DNA of 64,000 nucleotides from Paenibacillus sp. 19GGS1-52 (GTDB taxonomy: Bacteria > Bacillota > Bacilli > Paenibacillales > Paenibacillaceae), in NCBI RefSeq assembly GCF_022369515.1, contig NZ_CP059724.1:3844001-3908000 (forward strand). The letters are read 5' to 3'. Positions 50,590-59,219 of the stretch are shown here, piece by piece (the first letter of the stretch is position 1; each line of letters begins with the position of its first letter). The translations under genes were made by a program, and so were the position numbers. The notes under the pieces were generated by a model that saw nothing but the letters and a program-made list of their open reading frames with translations, was not told where the DNA came from and ran no database searches.

Positions 50590-53313
50590 TTGCCCCGATA
50601 TAATGCCTGGAGTATTCAGACTAAAATCATTTCCGGATTTCTAATTATTATTGGTTGCCTGACCATATCTACAGTTGTCGTACATAGTCAAATATACTCC
50701 AAGCAAAATGAGGTAAACGTTATTACGATTCATGACCGTGAAGTTACAAGTCTTACCAACCAGATTGAAAAAAGTGTTCTGGACATGGAGGATGGGGTGC
50801 GGGGCTATGTGATTACAGGTGATCCACTCTACCTTGAGCCATATACTCGCGGAAAGACACAGTGGCAAGAATACTTAAATCAATTATATGAAGTCATAGC
50901 TACAGATTCATTTGGCATTCAAAGACTGCAAGCAGTTAAGGTTAATATAGAAAACTGGGTCGCACAAAATGTAGATCCCATCATACTAATGAAAAAAAAC
51001 AATGACGAATCAGGGATAGTTAAATCCTTCAGCAACGGGGCGGGTATGCAACAAGTGGATCAGATCCGCCAGCAGTTTGACACGTTTAGGCAAGATGAGA
51101 ATCAATCAACAGATAACCGCATCACAGCGCAGAAGAAAAGTAACAATACCTTAATCGCCTTTCTATATATATTTGCTCTAGTTGTTGCCAGCATAGCAAT
51201 TCTTATCTCTGTAATACTTTCTCGAACTATTCTAAATACGCTGCGGAAAGCAACTTCTACGATTAACGGGATCGCCTTATCCAAAGACAATTTGGAAGAA
51301 AGAATTATTGTGAATACAAAGGACGAAATCGGGGATTTGGCGCATGCGACCAATTTGCTTCTGGATAGCCATCAGCATCAGTATTGGATACAGACACAGA
51401 CTTCTGAATTTGCCGAGATGTACCAGGGAATCGAAGATACCGTTGAATTAGCAGATCGTTTCCTAACAAAAGTGTCAGCTATCTTAAACGGGCAATACGG
51501 AGCCATCTACCTCTTTCAGGATGACAAAAGTATATTGATCAAAGCAGCTTCCTATGCGGGTGACGGTACGAACATAGGTAAACAAAGCTTTCGGGTGGGA
51601 GATGGCTTAGTTGGACAATGCGCTAAGGAAAAGAAAATCATACACATCAATCAAATTCCTGAAGAATACATCAAGATCGAATCTGGACTGGGTGAGTCCA
51701 AGCCTAGACATATACTGCTAGTACCTGTGGTACATCAGGGTAATCTGCAGGCTGTGCTCGAAATTGCTTCTATGGAAGAGTTCAATATGCATCAGCTCCG
51801 ACTGTTGGATAATCTTCTTTTACCTTTCGCGGCTGCCGCTGAAGTCGTAAGAGCTCGTATGGAAATCGACCGTTTATACTCAGAATCCCAAATTCTTAAT
51901 AATGAATTGCAGCTGCACGCCAAAGAAACACAGGAGCAAGCAGAAGAACTGCAGGCGCAGTCGGAAGAACTCATGCTGCAGTCAGAAGAACTACAGACTA
52001 TAAATAATCAACTGCATGAGCAACGCAATCATGCCCAATCAAAGACTGCAGAGGCAGAAGAAGCGCGGGCAGAGATGCAGCTATATGCCGAACAGCTAGT
52101 TGTTAGCTCCAAATATAAATCTGAATTTCTGGCGAATATGTCGCATGAATTACGCACACCGCTCAATAGTATGCTCGTATTCTCCCAGTTCTTGAAAGAA
52201 AACAACAATCATACCTTAACCGACGACGAATTGTTATATGCAGGCTATATCCAGGATTCAGGAAATGATTTATTGTCCTTGATTAACGATATTCTTGACC
52301 TATCCAAGGTAGAGTCAGGAAAAATGGAGCTTAATATTGACGCTATTAATTTATCTGAGATGCCTCAGATCATGGAGCAACACTTCTCCGAGCTAGCCGC
52401 AAGAAAAGGACTTGAATTTACGATTATCCTGCACCAGAATACACCTAACCTAATGTTTACAGATGAGCAACGTTTACAGCAGATTCTGAAGAACTTAATC
52501 TCTAACGCTATTAAATTCACTACTATCGGTAAAGTAGAAATTACGATTCAAAAAGCCATTATGTCTACTGAGCTTTCGGAAAAGCAAATATACAATTCTA
52601 GTGAAATCATTAGTTTTGCCGTGCGGGATACTGGACTGGGAATTCCTAAGGATAAATATGAGCTGATCTTTGAATCATTTCAACAGGCAGATGGAACCAT
52701 TGAGCGCAATTACGGAGGAACCGGACTGGGGTTATCCATCTCCAAACAATTAACAACCCTCTTGGGCGGTTCACTCTTACTCGAAAGTGAATTCGGAGTT
52801 GGGAGTATATTTACTCTATATCTTCCTTCCTTACCCAGCGACTTCGAACAGTTCGAGGCAGCTCCAACGGTAGAGGTTGTGAGTCCACCTGTGCCAGTAC
52901 TTGAGATACAGCAGTACCTCCCTTCCGAAGGAAACGAGGTATTTCAAGGAAAAAAAGTGCTTATTGTCGATGATGACAAACGTAATGCGATTGCGTTAAC
53001 GGCGCCTTTGACTCAAAGAGGAATGCAAGTATTTGTGGCCGATTCAGGAAAAGCATGCATTAGTATTCTTGAAAAGGAAAAAATGGATATTATTCTTATG
53101 GATATTATGATGCCGGAAATGAATGGCTATCAAGTCATGGATTGGATTCGCAATAGTTTGAAAGATCTTGAACTGCCTATTATTGCAGTGACTGCAAAAG
53201 CTATGAAACAAGATAGGGAAAAAAGCCTGGCGGCGGGCGCCTCAGACTATCTAAGTAAACCGATTCAGCTTGAACAGCTTTTTTCACTTATGAGTGTGTG
53301 GTTAAGCAAATGA
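50590..53313 (+). CDS. hybrid sensor histidine kinase with CHASE3, GAF and receiver domains
   Basis: A 907-aa signalling protein. TM1 ~12-33; CHASE3 sensor ~40-180 with D-M-E-D-G-V-R-G-Y-V-I-T-G-D; TM2 ~188-212; HAMP ~213-268; GAF ~290-430; coiled coil ~430-515 with repeats of Q-S-E-E-L; HisKA F-L-A-N-M-S-H-E-L-R-T-P-L-N (phospho-His ~520); HATPase (~610-755, G-G-T-G-L-G-L-S-I-S); C-terminal receiver (~795-905) with phospho-Asp in I-I-L-M-D-I-M-M-P. It starts with TTG behind AGGAGG at 50577-50582. It is coupled to a CheR-type gene and has lost its own upstream region to the IS element. Confidence 0.93.
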   Translation: MPRYNAWSIQTKIISGFLIIIGCLTISTVVVHSQIYSKQNEVNVITIHDREVTSLTNQIEKSVLDMEDGVRGYVITGDPLYLEPYTRGKTQWQEYLNQLYEVIATDSFGIQRLQAVKVNIENWVAQNVDPIILMKKNNDESGIVKSFSNGAGMQQVDQIRQQFDTFRQDENQSTDNRITAQKKSNNTLIAFLYIFALVVASIAILISVILSRTILNTLRKATSTINGIALSKDNLEERIIVNTKDEIGDLAHATNLLLDSHQHQYWIQTQTSEFAEMYQGIEDTVELADRFLTKVSAILNGQYGAIYLFQDDKSILIKAASYAGDGTNIGKQSFRVGDGLVGQCAKEKKIIHINQIPEEYIKIESGLGESKPRHILLVPVVHQGNLQAVLEIASMEEFNMHQLRLLDNLLLPFAAAAEVVRARMEIDRLYSESQILNNELQLHAKETQEQAEELQAQSEELMLQSEELQTINNQLHEQRNHAQSKTAEAEEARAEMQLYAEQLVVSSKYKSEFLANMSHELRTPLNSMLVFSQFLKENNNHTLTDDELLYAGYIQDSGNDLLSLINDILDLSKVESGKMELNIDAINLSEMPQIMEQHFSELAARKGLEFTIILHQNTPNLMFTDEQRLQQILKNLISNAIKFTTIGKVEITIQKAIMSTELSEKQIYNSSEIISFAVRDTGLGIPKDKYELIFESFQQADGTIERNYGGTGLGLSISKQLTTLLGGSLLLESEFGVGSIFTLYLPSLPSDFEQFEAAPTVEVVSPPVPVLEIQQYLPSEGNEVFQGKKVLIVDDDKRNAIALTAPLTQRGMQVFVADSGKACISILEKEKMDIILMDIMMPEMNGYQVMDWIRNSLKDLELPIIAVTAKAMKQDREKSLAAGASDYLSKPIQLEQLFSLMSVWLSK

Positions 53314-54176
53314 TGAATGGTCCGTTGAATATCAATGAACACGTTGAGCATGAAAAAAAACAGATAGATCTTATCCTGGAAACCGTCCACCAGTTAAGCG
53401 GATTCGATTTTAACAACTACAACCGCAATCATATTAAAAGACGCTTACATTTACGAATGAGTCAAGAGGGATCCTCTGACCTTACCTCATTACTAAATGA
53501 AATAAATTGTAATCCCCAGTTGCTAGATAAAATTTTGAATGATTTTTCAATTCAAGTGACTACTATGTTTAGAGATCCCTTATTTTTCTTGAAATTTCGC
53601 AGAAATGTGATCCCTCTCTTGAAGAATTTTCCGGAAATCTATGTGTGGCATGCGGGGTGTTCAACAGGGGAAGAAGCGTATTCCTTGGCCATTCTGCTTA
53701 AAGAAGAAGGCTTACTGGAGAGAGCAAGAATTTATGCCACAGATATCAGTGAAGAGGCAATTAACAAAGCCCGAATAGGTAAATTCCCTCTTCACCGCAT
53801 GAATAATTACAGAAAAAACTATTATGCCGCAGGTGGTGAATTAGAGTTCTCCGAATACTACAATGCGGATGATACGTATGCTTATTTCGATCCATCTATC
53901 ACTAACTCTATTTACTTCCATCAACATAATCTCGTGGTAGATGGTTCAATTAATGAATTCCATATCATTCTGTGCCGGAATGTTTGTATCTACTTTAATG
54001 CGGATTTACAAAATCATGTGCATCAATTGCTTCATGCCAGCTTGCACAATGAAGGATTCTTATGTTTAGGTGATCAAGAATCCTTAATCTCATTGGATAG
54101 CAAAAAATACTTCCAGGAATTCGACGCCAAGTGCAAAATCTATAAGAAAAATGATTACTTCAGGTCTGGTTCTTGA
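53310..54176 (+). CDS. CheR-type protein-glutamate O-methyltransferase
   Basis: A ~288-aa CheR-family methyltransferase (SAM-dependent). N-terminal all-helical domain, then the SAM site V-W-H-A-G-C-S-T-G-E-E-A-Y-S-L-A (~118-133), Y-A-T-D-I-S-E-E-A-I (~150) and I-I-L-C-R-N-V-C-I-Y-F (~220), the classic CheR set. The start ATG overlaps the kinase stop in ATGA. Adjacent CheB, MCP or CheA genes are absent, so it likely acts within a kinase-linked (GAF/PAS) signalling module rather than chemotaxis. Substrate unknown. Confidence 0.92.
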   Translation: MMNGPLNINEHVEHEKKQIDLILETVHQLSGFDFNNYNRNHIKRRLHLRMSQEGSSDLTSLLNEINCNPQLLDKILNDFSIQVTTMFRDPLFFLKFRRNVIPLLKNFPEIYVWHAGCSTGEEAYSLAILLKEEGLLERARIYATDISEEAINKARIGKFPLHRMNNYRKNYYAAGGELEFSEYYNADDTYAYFDPSITNSIYFHQHNLVVDGSINEFHIILCRNVCIYFNADLQNHVHQLLHASLHNEGFLCLGDQESLISLDSKKYFQEFDAKCKIYKKNDYFRSGS

Positions 54177-54180
54177 ATTA

Positions 54181-55554
54181 CTACATGGCAAGCGTGACCG
54201 TAAAAGTTGTTCCTTGTCCCAACGTGCTTGAGACCTCAACGGTGCCATTATGTGCTTCAATGATTTTTTGGGCAATAGCAAGTCCCAGTCCACTACTGTT
54301 ACTATCGCGTGTGCGCGCCCGGTCGACTTTATAGAATCGGTCAAAAATCATCGGCAGTTCTTCTGCAGGAATGCCTTCACCATCGTCTGTAACGGTTACC
54401 ACACAGTTCCCATCAGCAAGAATTGAAGTAATAACTATAGATCCGCCAGCAGGCGTATATTTGATTGCATTGGATAACAGATTCATCCACACTTGATAGA
54501 GCAAATTGGAGTCTCCATGAAGCGTATGTTCTGTTAGATTTAATCTTACCGCCAACTGCTTCTCCGTAAGTCTCCACTCCATAATCTGCACAACCTGGCG
54601 CAGCTGCGCCCGCAAATCGAAAGTCTGCTTCTGCAGAGCATTCGCATCATAATCAAGGGATGACAAGGTCAGAAGCTGTTTACTCAGCATCGAGAGGCGA
54701 TGGCTTTCCTCGTCAATAATGGAGAGGTATTGCAGCCGCTGTGCTTCAGGTAAATCAGCTTCCTTAAGGGCATGGGCAAAGCCTTGGATAGAGGTGAGCG
54801 GAGACTCGATTTCATGAGATACATTGGCAACAAAATCCTGCCGTGCCCGATTTGTCCGTTCCAGTTCCCGGCCCATAATCATAAAGTGTGAAGCCAGTTG
54901 GCCAATTTCATCACTCCGCCGCGTGTTCAGCTTAATATCATATCTACCTTTGGAGATCCGTTTGGTAGCCGCAGTAAGCCTGGTAATCGGTCTAACCACA
55001 TGCAAGACGGCGATCATCACAAAACCTAAGCTAAACAATATAGTGAACCCGATAATAACCGCAAAAAAGACCCGCAATTCACCAAACTGCACCTCAGCAT
55101 CCGGACGCATAAATAAGGCATAGGTATGGTTATCAAGATAGATAGGTACACCTATCGTATTTCTCAACTGGTTGTCAAAAAATCCGGTGACAAAGGCCTT
55201 ACTCGGAAATTCTGCCACTCCATGAAATACTTCTCCGCTCAATACCTTTTGCAATTGCTGCTTACTCAAATCTTTTTCGCGAAAAGGCATCCCGTAGACA
55301 CGTTCAATCCCTTGGTCATCTGTTAAATAAAGCTTGTATCCCAGCGAAGCTACGCTTAAAAGATATTCATTCATTGATTCTGGATGAGCTTCGATAAAAT
55401 GCTGCAGCTCTATAGCCATTCCGGTGAGCTTCGCATCATTTTTAGGCTTGATTTGAGCTTGATAATTCAGGTTGGCAACCAAAAATCCTAGCATGCTGCT
55501 GATTATTATCACTGAACAAAAGACAAGACACATACGTAAATATAAGGACTTCAT
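54181..55554 (-). CDS. hssS: sensor histidine kinase, HssS-like (haem sensing)
   Basis: A 457-aa membrane kinase, exactly HssS-sized. TM1 ~7-29; extracytoplasmic domain ~30-165; TM2 ~166-188; HAMP ~189-240; HisKA F-V-A-N-V-S-H-E-I-E-S-P-L-T-S-I-Q-G-F (phospho-His ~247; the E-S-P form is characteristic of HssS); HATPase with N-A-I-K-Y, D-D-G-E-G-I-P and G-L-G-L-A-I. It senses membrane damage/haem stress in relatives. It overlaps the regulator gene by four bases. Assigned from the regulator's strong likeness to HssR and from the HrtAB-like pair nearby. Confidence 0.8.
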   Translation of the reverse strand: MKSLYLRMCLVFCSVIIISSMLGFLVANLNYQAQIKPKNDAKLTGMAIELQHFIEAHPESMNEYLLSVASLGYKLYLTDDQGIERVYGMPFREKDLSKQQLQKVLSGEVFHGVAEFPSKAFVTGFFDNQLRNTIGVPIYLDNHTYALFMRPDAEVQFGELRVFFAVIIGFTILFSLGFVMIAVLHVVRPITRLTAATKRISKGRYDIKLNTRRSDEIGQLASHFMIMGRELERTNRARQDFVANVSHEIESPLTSIQGFAHALKEADLPEAQRLQYLSIIDEESHRLSMLSKQLLTLSSLDYDANALQKQTFDLRAQLRQVVQIMEWRLTEKQLAVRLNLTEHTLHGDSNLLYQVWMNLLSNAIKYTPAGGSIVITSILADGNCVVTVTDDGEGIPAEELPMIFDRFYKVDRARTRDSNSSGLGLAIAQKIIEAHNGTVEVSSTLGQGTTFTVTLAM

Positions 55555-56228
55555 ATGTTGCTCAACTCTACTTTATAGCCAATTCCCCGAACCGTACGGA
55601 TCATAAAATCATCCTGATAATCCAGAAAACGTTGGCGCAGGCGCTTAATATGTACATCAACGGTTCGCTCATCACCCTCATAATCCGCTCCCCATACCAG
55701 TTCAATCAATTCGCTGCGTGAAAACAGCCTGCCTGGGTATTGGGCCAGTTGGGCCAGCAGTTCAAATTCCTTCACAGGCAGCAGCAGAATTTCGTTGCCA
55801 ACGTTTATCTCATAATTTTTCCGATCAATCACAAGCGATTTCAGACGGATTTTATCATTGGAAGCTATGGAGTAACGACGAAATAAGGCTTTAATGCGGA
55901 ACAGAAGCTCCTCCGGTTCGAAGGGCTTTGTTAGATAGTCATCCGTTCCGCGTAAGTAGCCTTGTTCTTTATCACTAAGCTGCTGCCGTGCGGTTAAGAG
56001 AATAATCGGAATATCATAAGTTTCACGAATATATTGACACAGCTCCAGACCATCTACATGTGGCATCATTACATCAACTACGGCCAAATCCACTGTGTTA
56101 TCTTTCAGCTTATGTATGGCCTCCTGCCCGTCAGCCGCTTCAATGACAAGATATCCATCTCTCGTTAGCACATGCTTTAACAATGTGCGAATATGGGCAT
56201 CATCATCCGTAATTAGTATGTTTTTCAC
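55551..56228 (-). CDS. hssR: response regulator, HssR-like
   Basis: A 225-aa OmpR-type regulator. Receiver with D-D-D-A-H (~8), A-V-V-D-V-M-M-P (phospho-Asp ~52), L-L-T-A-R-Q-Q-L-S-D-K-E, R-G-T-D-D-Y-L-T-K-P-F-E-P-E-E-L-L-F-R-I (in part). The last two segments and R-Y-S-I-A-S-N closely mirror HssR of staphylococci and bacilli. The wHTH ends with W-G-A-D-Y-E-G-D-E-R-T-V-D-V-H-I-K-R-L-R and V-R-G-I-G-Y-K-V. Its target in relatives is hrtAB. First gene of the two-component pair. Confidence 0.83.
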   Translation of the reverse strand: MKNILITDDDAHIRTLLKHVLTRDGYLVIEAADGQEAIHKLKDNTVDLAVVDVMMPHVDGLELCQYIRETYDIPIILLTARQQLSDKEQGYLRGTDDYLTKPFEPEELLFRIKALFRRYSIASNDKIRLKSLVIDRKNYEINVGNEILLLPVKEFELLAQLAQYPGRLFSRSELIELVWGADYEGDERTVDVHIKRLRQRFLDYQDDFMIRTVRGIGYKVELSNI

Positions 56229-56240
56229 CAGTTCTCACTC

Positions 56241-56624
56241 CTAGTTATATTCGCCCATTTTTTTACCGCTCAGGAGCTTAAAATCGATAAAATCCAGAAT
56301 CGTTTGCAAATGGATCATTTGCTGTTCAATCCTCTGTTTATGGCCTTTCAGTATTTCATCCCGTTCAGTCACAGTGTTGATATCATCATCATTTGTTCTT
56401 AGAACATACAGCTTCATCTCATCTAGGGACATGCCCGTTTTCTTCAAGCAAGCAATCAGGACCATCCTGTTAATATCCTCAGCATCATAGATACGATGTC
56501 TATTATCCTTACGCTTTACCTCCTGGAGCAAACCGATCTTCTCATAATACCGTATGGCATCCTCTGTGAAGCCGGTTAGCTCTGAGAATTGTTTGATGGA
56601 ATAGAGCTCACTTACGACGTTCAT
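56241..56624 (-). CDS. MerR-family transcriptional regulator
   Basis: A 127-aa MerR-type activator/repressor. The N-terminal winged HTH reads Y-S-I-K-Q-F-S-E-L-T-G-F-T-E-D-A-I-R-Y-Y-E-K-I-G-L-L (residues ~8-33), then R-K-D-N-R-H-R-I-Y-D. A short coiled dimer helix follows, without cysteines for metal binding, so an organic or redox signal is more likely. ATG 56624 is the better start because GGAGAGG is spaced 6-7 bases from it. It is downstream of an SDR gene by 35 bases and likely co-transcribed. MerR-aldehyde/oxidoreductase pairs (AdhR type) are common. Confidence 0.9.
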   Translation of the reverse strand: MNVVSELYSIKQFSELTGFTEDAIRYYEKIGLLQEVKRKDNRHRIYDAEDINRMVLIACLKKTGMSLDEMKLYVLRTNDDDINTVTERDEILKGHKQRIEQQMIHLQTILDFIDFKLLSGKKMGEYN

Positions 56625-56659
56625 AGTCATCCTCTCCCTCTAAGAATGTACCTTTAAGC

Positions 56660-57505
56660 TCAGGTAGTAAGGAATTCTTGCTTATAGATAGTATCTATTT
56701 TAGCGAATACATGTGGAATATGCTGATAAAATTTCAACGGTGTAGCTTTTCCTTTATGAATAAAGATACCTACTGTCCCCTTATATTCACCAAAAGCAGC
56801 CTCGTATAAGCGTAAAGCCCCTGCACTGGGATGCTTGAATAATAGATGCCGCACGGGTATCAGCCATTTCGGCATGCCGGACCCGGCTGTCATAGTTGTT
56901 TTATTAGGACCTGGGCAAACACTTCGAATTTCAATACCTTCCTTGACCGCTGTTGCCGAAGCCTCCTGTGTCCACATGGAGAGGGCCATCTTGGAAGTGG
57001 CATAAGAGCCAAATAGTTTTTTGAATTTTGCCGCTTTGCCTAACTGTTCGGGCTCAAACCGCTTCAAGGTTAACAAGGAATTAGAAGAGGTATTGATAAC
57101 GGTCTTTAACTCTCCCTTAGTCAGTAGATCCTTTAGCTCCATATAGATAATATAAGGTACAACAGCATTCATTTCAAAATCCAGCTCACGCCCTTGAGGT
57201 GAATACCGCAGTTCTCCGGTGGAAACGCCAGCATTATTAAATAGCACATCAAGATGAAATTCCTGTGCCTTAATAGCCATTAACGCCTTGTTCAGGCTGC
57301 GGAAATCGCTTAGATCAGCTTTATAAACTCTAAGTTGGCCTGCTCGCTGTGCTTCCATGATCAACGGCTCACTTTGCGGAAGGTCTGAACGAATGAAGGC
57401 GATAACCTGCCAGTTCTCAGACAGTAGTTTCTTGGTCAACTCCAGGCCAACCCCTGAATTCGCGCCGGTGATTAATGCCGTTTTGTGCTGCTGTTGTATA
57501 ACCAT
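56660..57505 (-). CDS. short-chain dehydrogenase/reductase
   Basis: A 281-aa classical-type SDR. Cofactor motif T-G-A-N-S-G-V-G-L-E-L (~14-24), N-N-A-G (~92), catalytic Ser in N-T-S-S-N-S and Tyr-Lys in S-Y-A-T-S-K-M-A (~165). The C-terminus is long, as in retinol-dehydrogenase-like/protochlorophyllide-type SDRs. The substrate is unknown. AGGGAGG precedes ATG 57505. The MerR-type gene downstream probably governs it. Confidence 0.9.
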   Translation of the reverse strand: MVIQQQHKTALITGANSGVGLELTKKLLSENWQVIAFIRSDLPQSEPLIMEAQRAGQLRVYKADLSDFRSLNKALMAIKAQEFHLDVLFNNAGVSTGELRYSPQGRELDFEMNAVVPYIIYMELKDLLTKGELKTVINTSSNSLLTLKRFEPEQLGKAAKFKKLFGSYATSKMALSMWTQEASATAVKEGIEIRSVCPGPNKTTMTAGSGMPKWLIPVRHLLFKHPSAGALRLYEAAFGEYKGTVGIFIHKGKATPLKFYQHIPHVFAKIDTIYKQEFLTT

Positions 57506-57595
57506 GTTATGGCCTCCCTTATTGGATCAGATAAATTCTCATCTGTATAAGGTCATGCTACAACTTGGTGTCCACACCAAGTCAAGGATTGATTG

Positions 57596-58414
57596 CTATT
57601 TTACTGGATTGATAAAAGGAAGAATACTGTCCTTCAGCGGAGTAATGGGACAGCCCATGAATCTTTCCAGATCCTCCGAGGTTGAAACCGTATCAATCTT
57701 GGATAGAAATGCATAGATCCAGTTCTGAATCCTGGAATCCTCGCGATGCACAACAGGCTTGCCTGCAAGCTCTGATAGTATAGCAGACAGTTCGCCAAAG
57801 TCCCAAGGACGCGGGGCAGTCAGTTCATAGATCTGTTGCCGATGCCCTGAGGTTGTAAGAATCTGTGCGGTGCCAAGGGCAAGATCCTGGCGTGTAACGG
57901 TGTTGAATTTCCAATTCCCTGGATAAGTAATAAACTCACCACTGCTAATCGCTTCATTCAGACCCAATACACCAACAAAGTCTGTATAAAGAGCATTTCG
58001 CAGAATTGTATAGTCTAGGCCAGAATCAAAGATGAGCTGTTCCGTCTGTCTATGCACATGATTAGCTGGAATGGGTCCTTGTCGTGGAAAGGCAAAACTG
58101 GTATAGAGCAGTTGCTTCACCCCGGCCTTCTTTGCGGCTGTTATCACATTGCTATGTTGCACAAGACGGACGCTGTCATCGGTATGTGAACTGGAGATAA
58201 GCAACAATTGAGTGATTCCGCAAAACGCCTTATCAAGGGATTCCGGCAGGTCATAATCCCCAAATCGCACTTCAATACCGAGCTTGAGGTATTGTTCAGC
58301 TTTCTCTGTATGCCGGACACAGGCAATAATCTGGCTGGACGGAACCTTTTGCAGAAGCTGTTCTATAATCAAGCTCCCTAATTGACCTGTTGCACCTGTA
58401 ATCAGAATTGACAT
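57596..58414 (-). CDS. NmrA-like / QorB-type NAD(P)H quinone oxidoreductase
   Basis: A 272-aa atypical SDR: I-L-I-T-G-A-T-G-Q-L-G-S-L-I (residues 3-16) as NADPH loop, A-C-V-R-H-T-E-K-A, and L-L-Y-T-S-F-A-F at ~105 in place of the catalytic Tyr-x3-Lys. This fits the NmrA/QorB (quinone oxidoreductase 2) type. It uses NADPH for quinone reduction or acts as a redox sensor. It lies 90 bases upstream of the divergently regulated-looking SDR, all minus strand, and is preceded by repeat copy C and a MarR gene. The start has GAGAGGAACAAAAAG. Confidence 0.88.
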   Translation of the reverse strand: MSILITGATGQLGSLIIEQLLQKVPSSQIIACVRHTEKAEQYLKLGIEVRFGDYDLPESLDKAFCGITQLLLISSSHTDDSVRLVQHSNVITAAKKAGVKQLLYTSFAFPRQGPIPANHVHRQTEQLIFDSGLDYTILRNALYTDFVGVLGLNEAISSGEFITYPGNWKFNTVTRQDLALGTAQILTTSGHRQQIYELTAPRPWDFGELSAILSELAGKPVVHREDSRIQNWIYAFLSKIDTVSTSEDLERFMGCPITPLKDSILPFINPVK

Positions 58415-58470
58415 CTTTTTGTTCCTCTCTTTTATGTGGGTTAGTTAAGCTATTAACTATATTCTCAAGC

Positions 58471-58560
58471 AGAAACGGCTTTGGCATCCTTTTGATGGAC
58501 GGCATCCGTTTCTGCGAGAAATATAAGGATAATTTATCGTGTGAAATATCTTATATTTCA
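58471..58560. repeat. dispersed palindromic repeat, copy C
   Basis: AGAAACGGCTTTGGCATCC then GGACGGCATCCGTTTCT as a long hairpin, followed by GCGAGAAATATAAGGATAA and TTTATCGTGTGAAATATC, with a second small palindrome (GAAATATCTTATATTTC). Full-length form, matching copy A across both parts. It lies 34 bases past the MarR stop. Confidence 0.85.
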
Positions 58561-58593
58561 AAAACCATTTGCACCTTGCTATTTATACTTCTG

Positions 58594-59040
58594 TTAGCCT
58601 CTATTTAGCTTCTGTAACAAAGAAATTAATTGCTGCAGCTCCTGCGTATTCAACCCTTTCATTCCTTCTGCAACGGTCTGACGATTGTTCGGAAGATGCT
58701 CCATTAGCAGTTGCTGACCTGCACCAGTGATCGAAATCACGGATTTTCTGCCATCTACATTGTGGCTTGCCCGGATAATATATCCGTCTTTCTCTAAAGG
58801 TGTGAGCAACAGACTAATATTAGCCTTGGTAACGCCAATTTTTTGAGCCAGAACCGAAGGAAGAATGGTCCCCCCCTGCTTCGCAATTTCGACCAGAATT
58901 CGAATTCGCGCCCCACTTATCCCCTTCGACTGCCAATATTTCTCGGAAACGGCCACTAAATTCGCAGTTGCTTCAACCAAGGTGAAAAAAGCCTGTGTAT
59001 GCAGTGGCTGGTCCAATGCATATTTTTGCAAATTATCCAT
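58594..59040 (-). CDS. MarR-family transcriptional regulator
   Basis: A 148-aa MarR-type regulator. wHTH: I-L-V-E-I-A-K-Q-G-G-T-I-L-P-S-V-L-A-Q-K-I-G-V-T-K-A-N-I-S-L-L (in part; ~48-78), then G-Y-I-I-R and the wing with D-G-R-K-S-V-I-S-I-T. Upstream of the NmrA-like reductase in the same direction, with the repeat between them; the pair may respond to quinones. The 180-base gap with a hairpin argues for separate transcription. Confidence 0.9.
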   Translation of the reverse strand: MDNLQKYALDQPLHTQAFFTLVEATANLVAVSEKYWQSKGISGARIRILVEIAKQGGTILPSVLAQKIGVTKANISLLLTPLEKDGYIIRASHNVDGRKSVISITGAGQQLLMEHLPNNRQTVAEGMKGLNTQELQQLISLLQKLNRG

Positions 59041-59148
59041 AGTAGCGAATCAGCTCCAATTAGTTAAGTGCTTAACTATAATGAAGATACAATACTTCGT
59101 CGCACTTGTCAAAGGGACCCTTTCTGGGAAGCCAATCCTTATCTTTTC

Positions 59149-59196
59149 AAAAAAAAAGAGTGTCTTCCAGCCAACTGTATGGCCTTGGAGACACTC
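59149..59196 (-). terminator. terminator of the metallophosphoesterase gene
   Basis: On the minus strand GAGTGTCTCCAAGGCC ... GGCTGGAAGACACTC is followed by a run of nine or more T; 24 bases past the stop. Confidence 0.9.
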
Positions 59197-59219
59197 CTCA
59201 AGAAGGAAGAAGGATTGAA

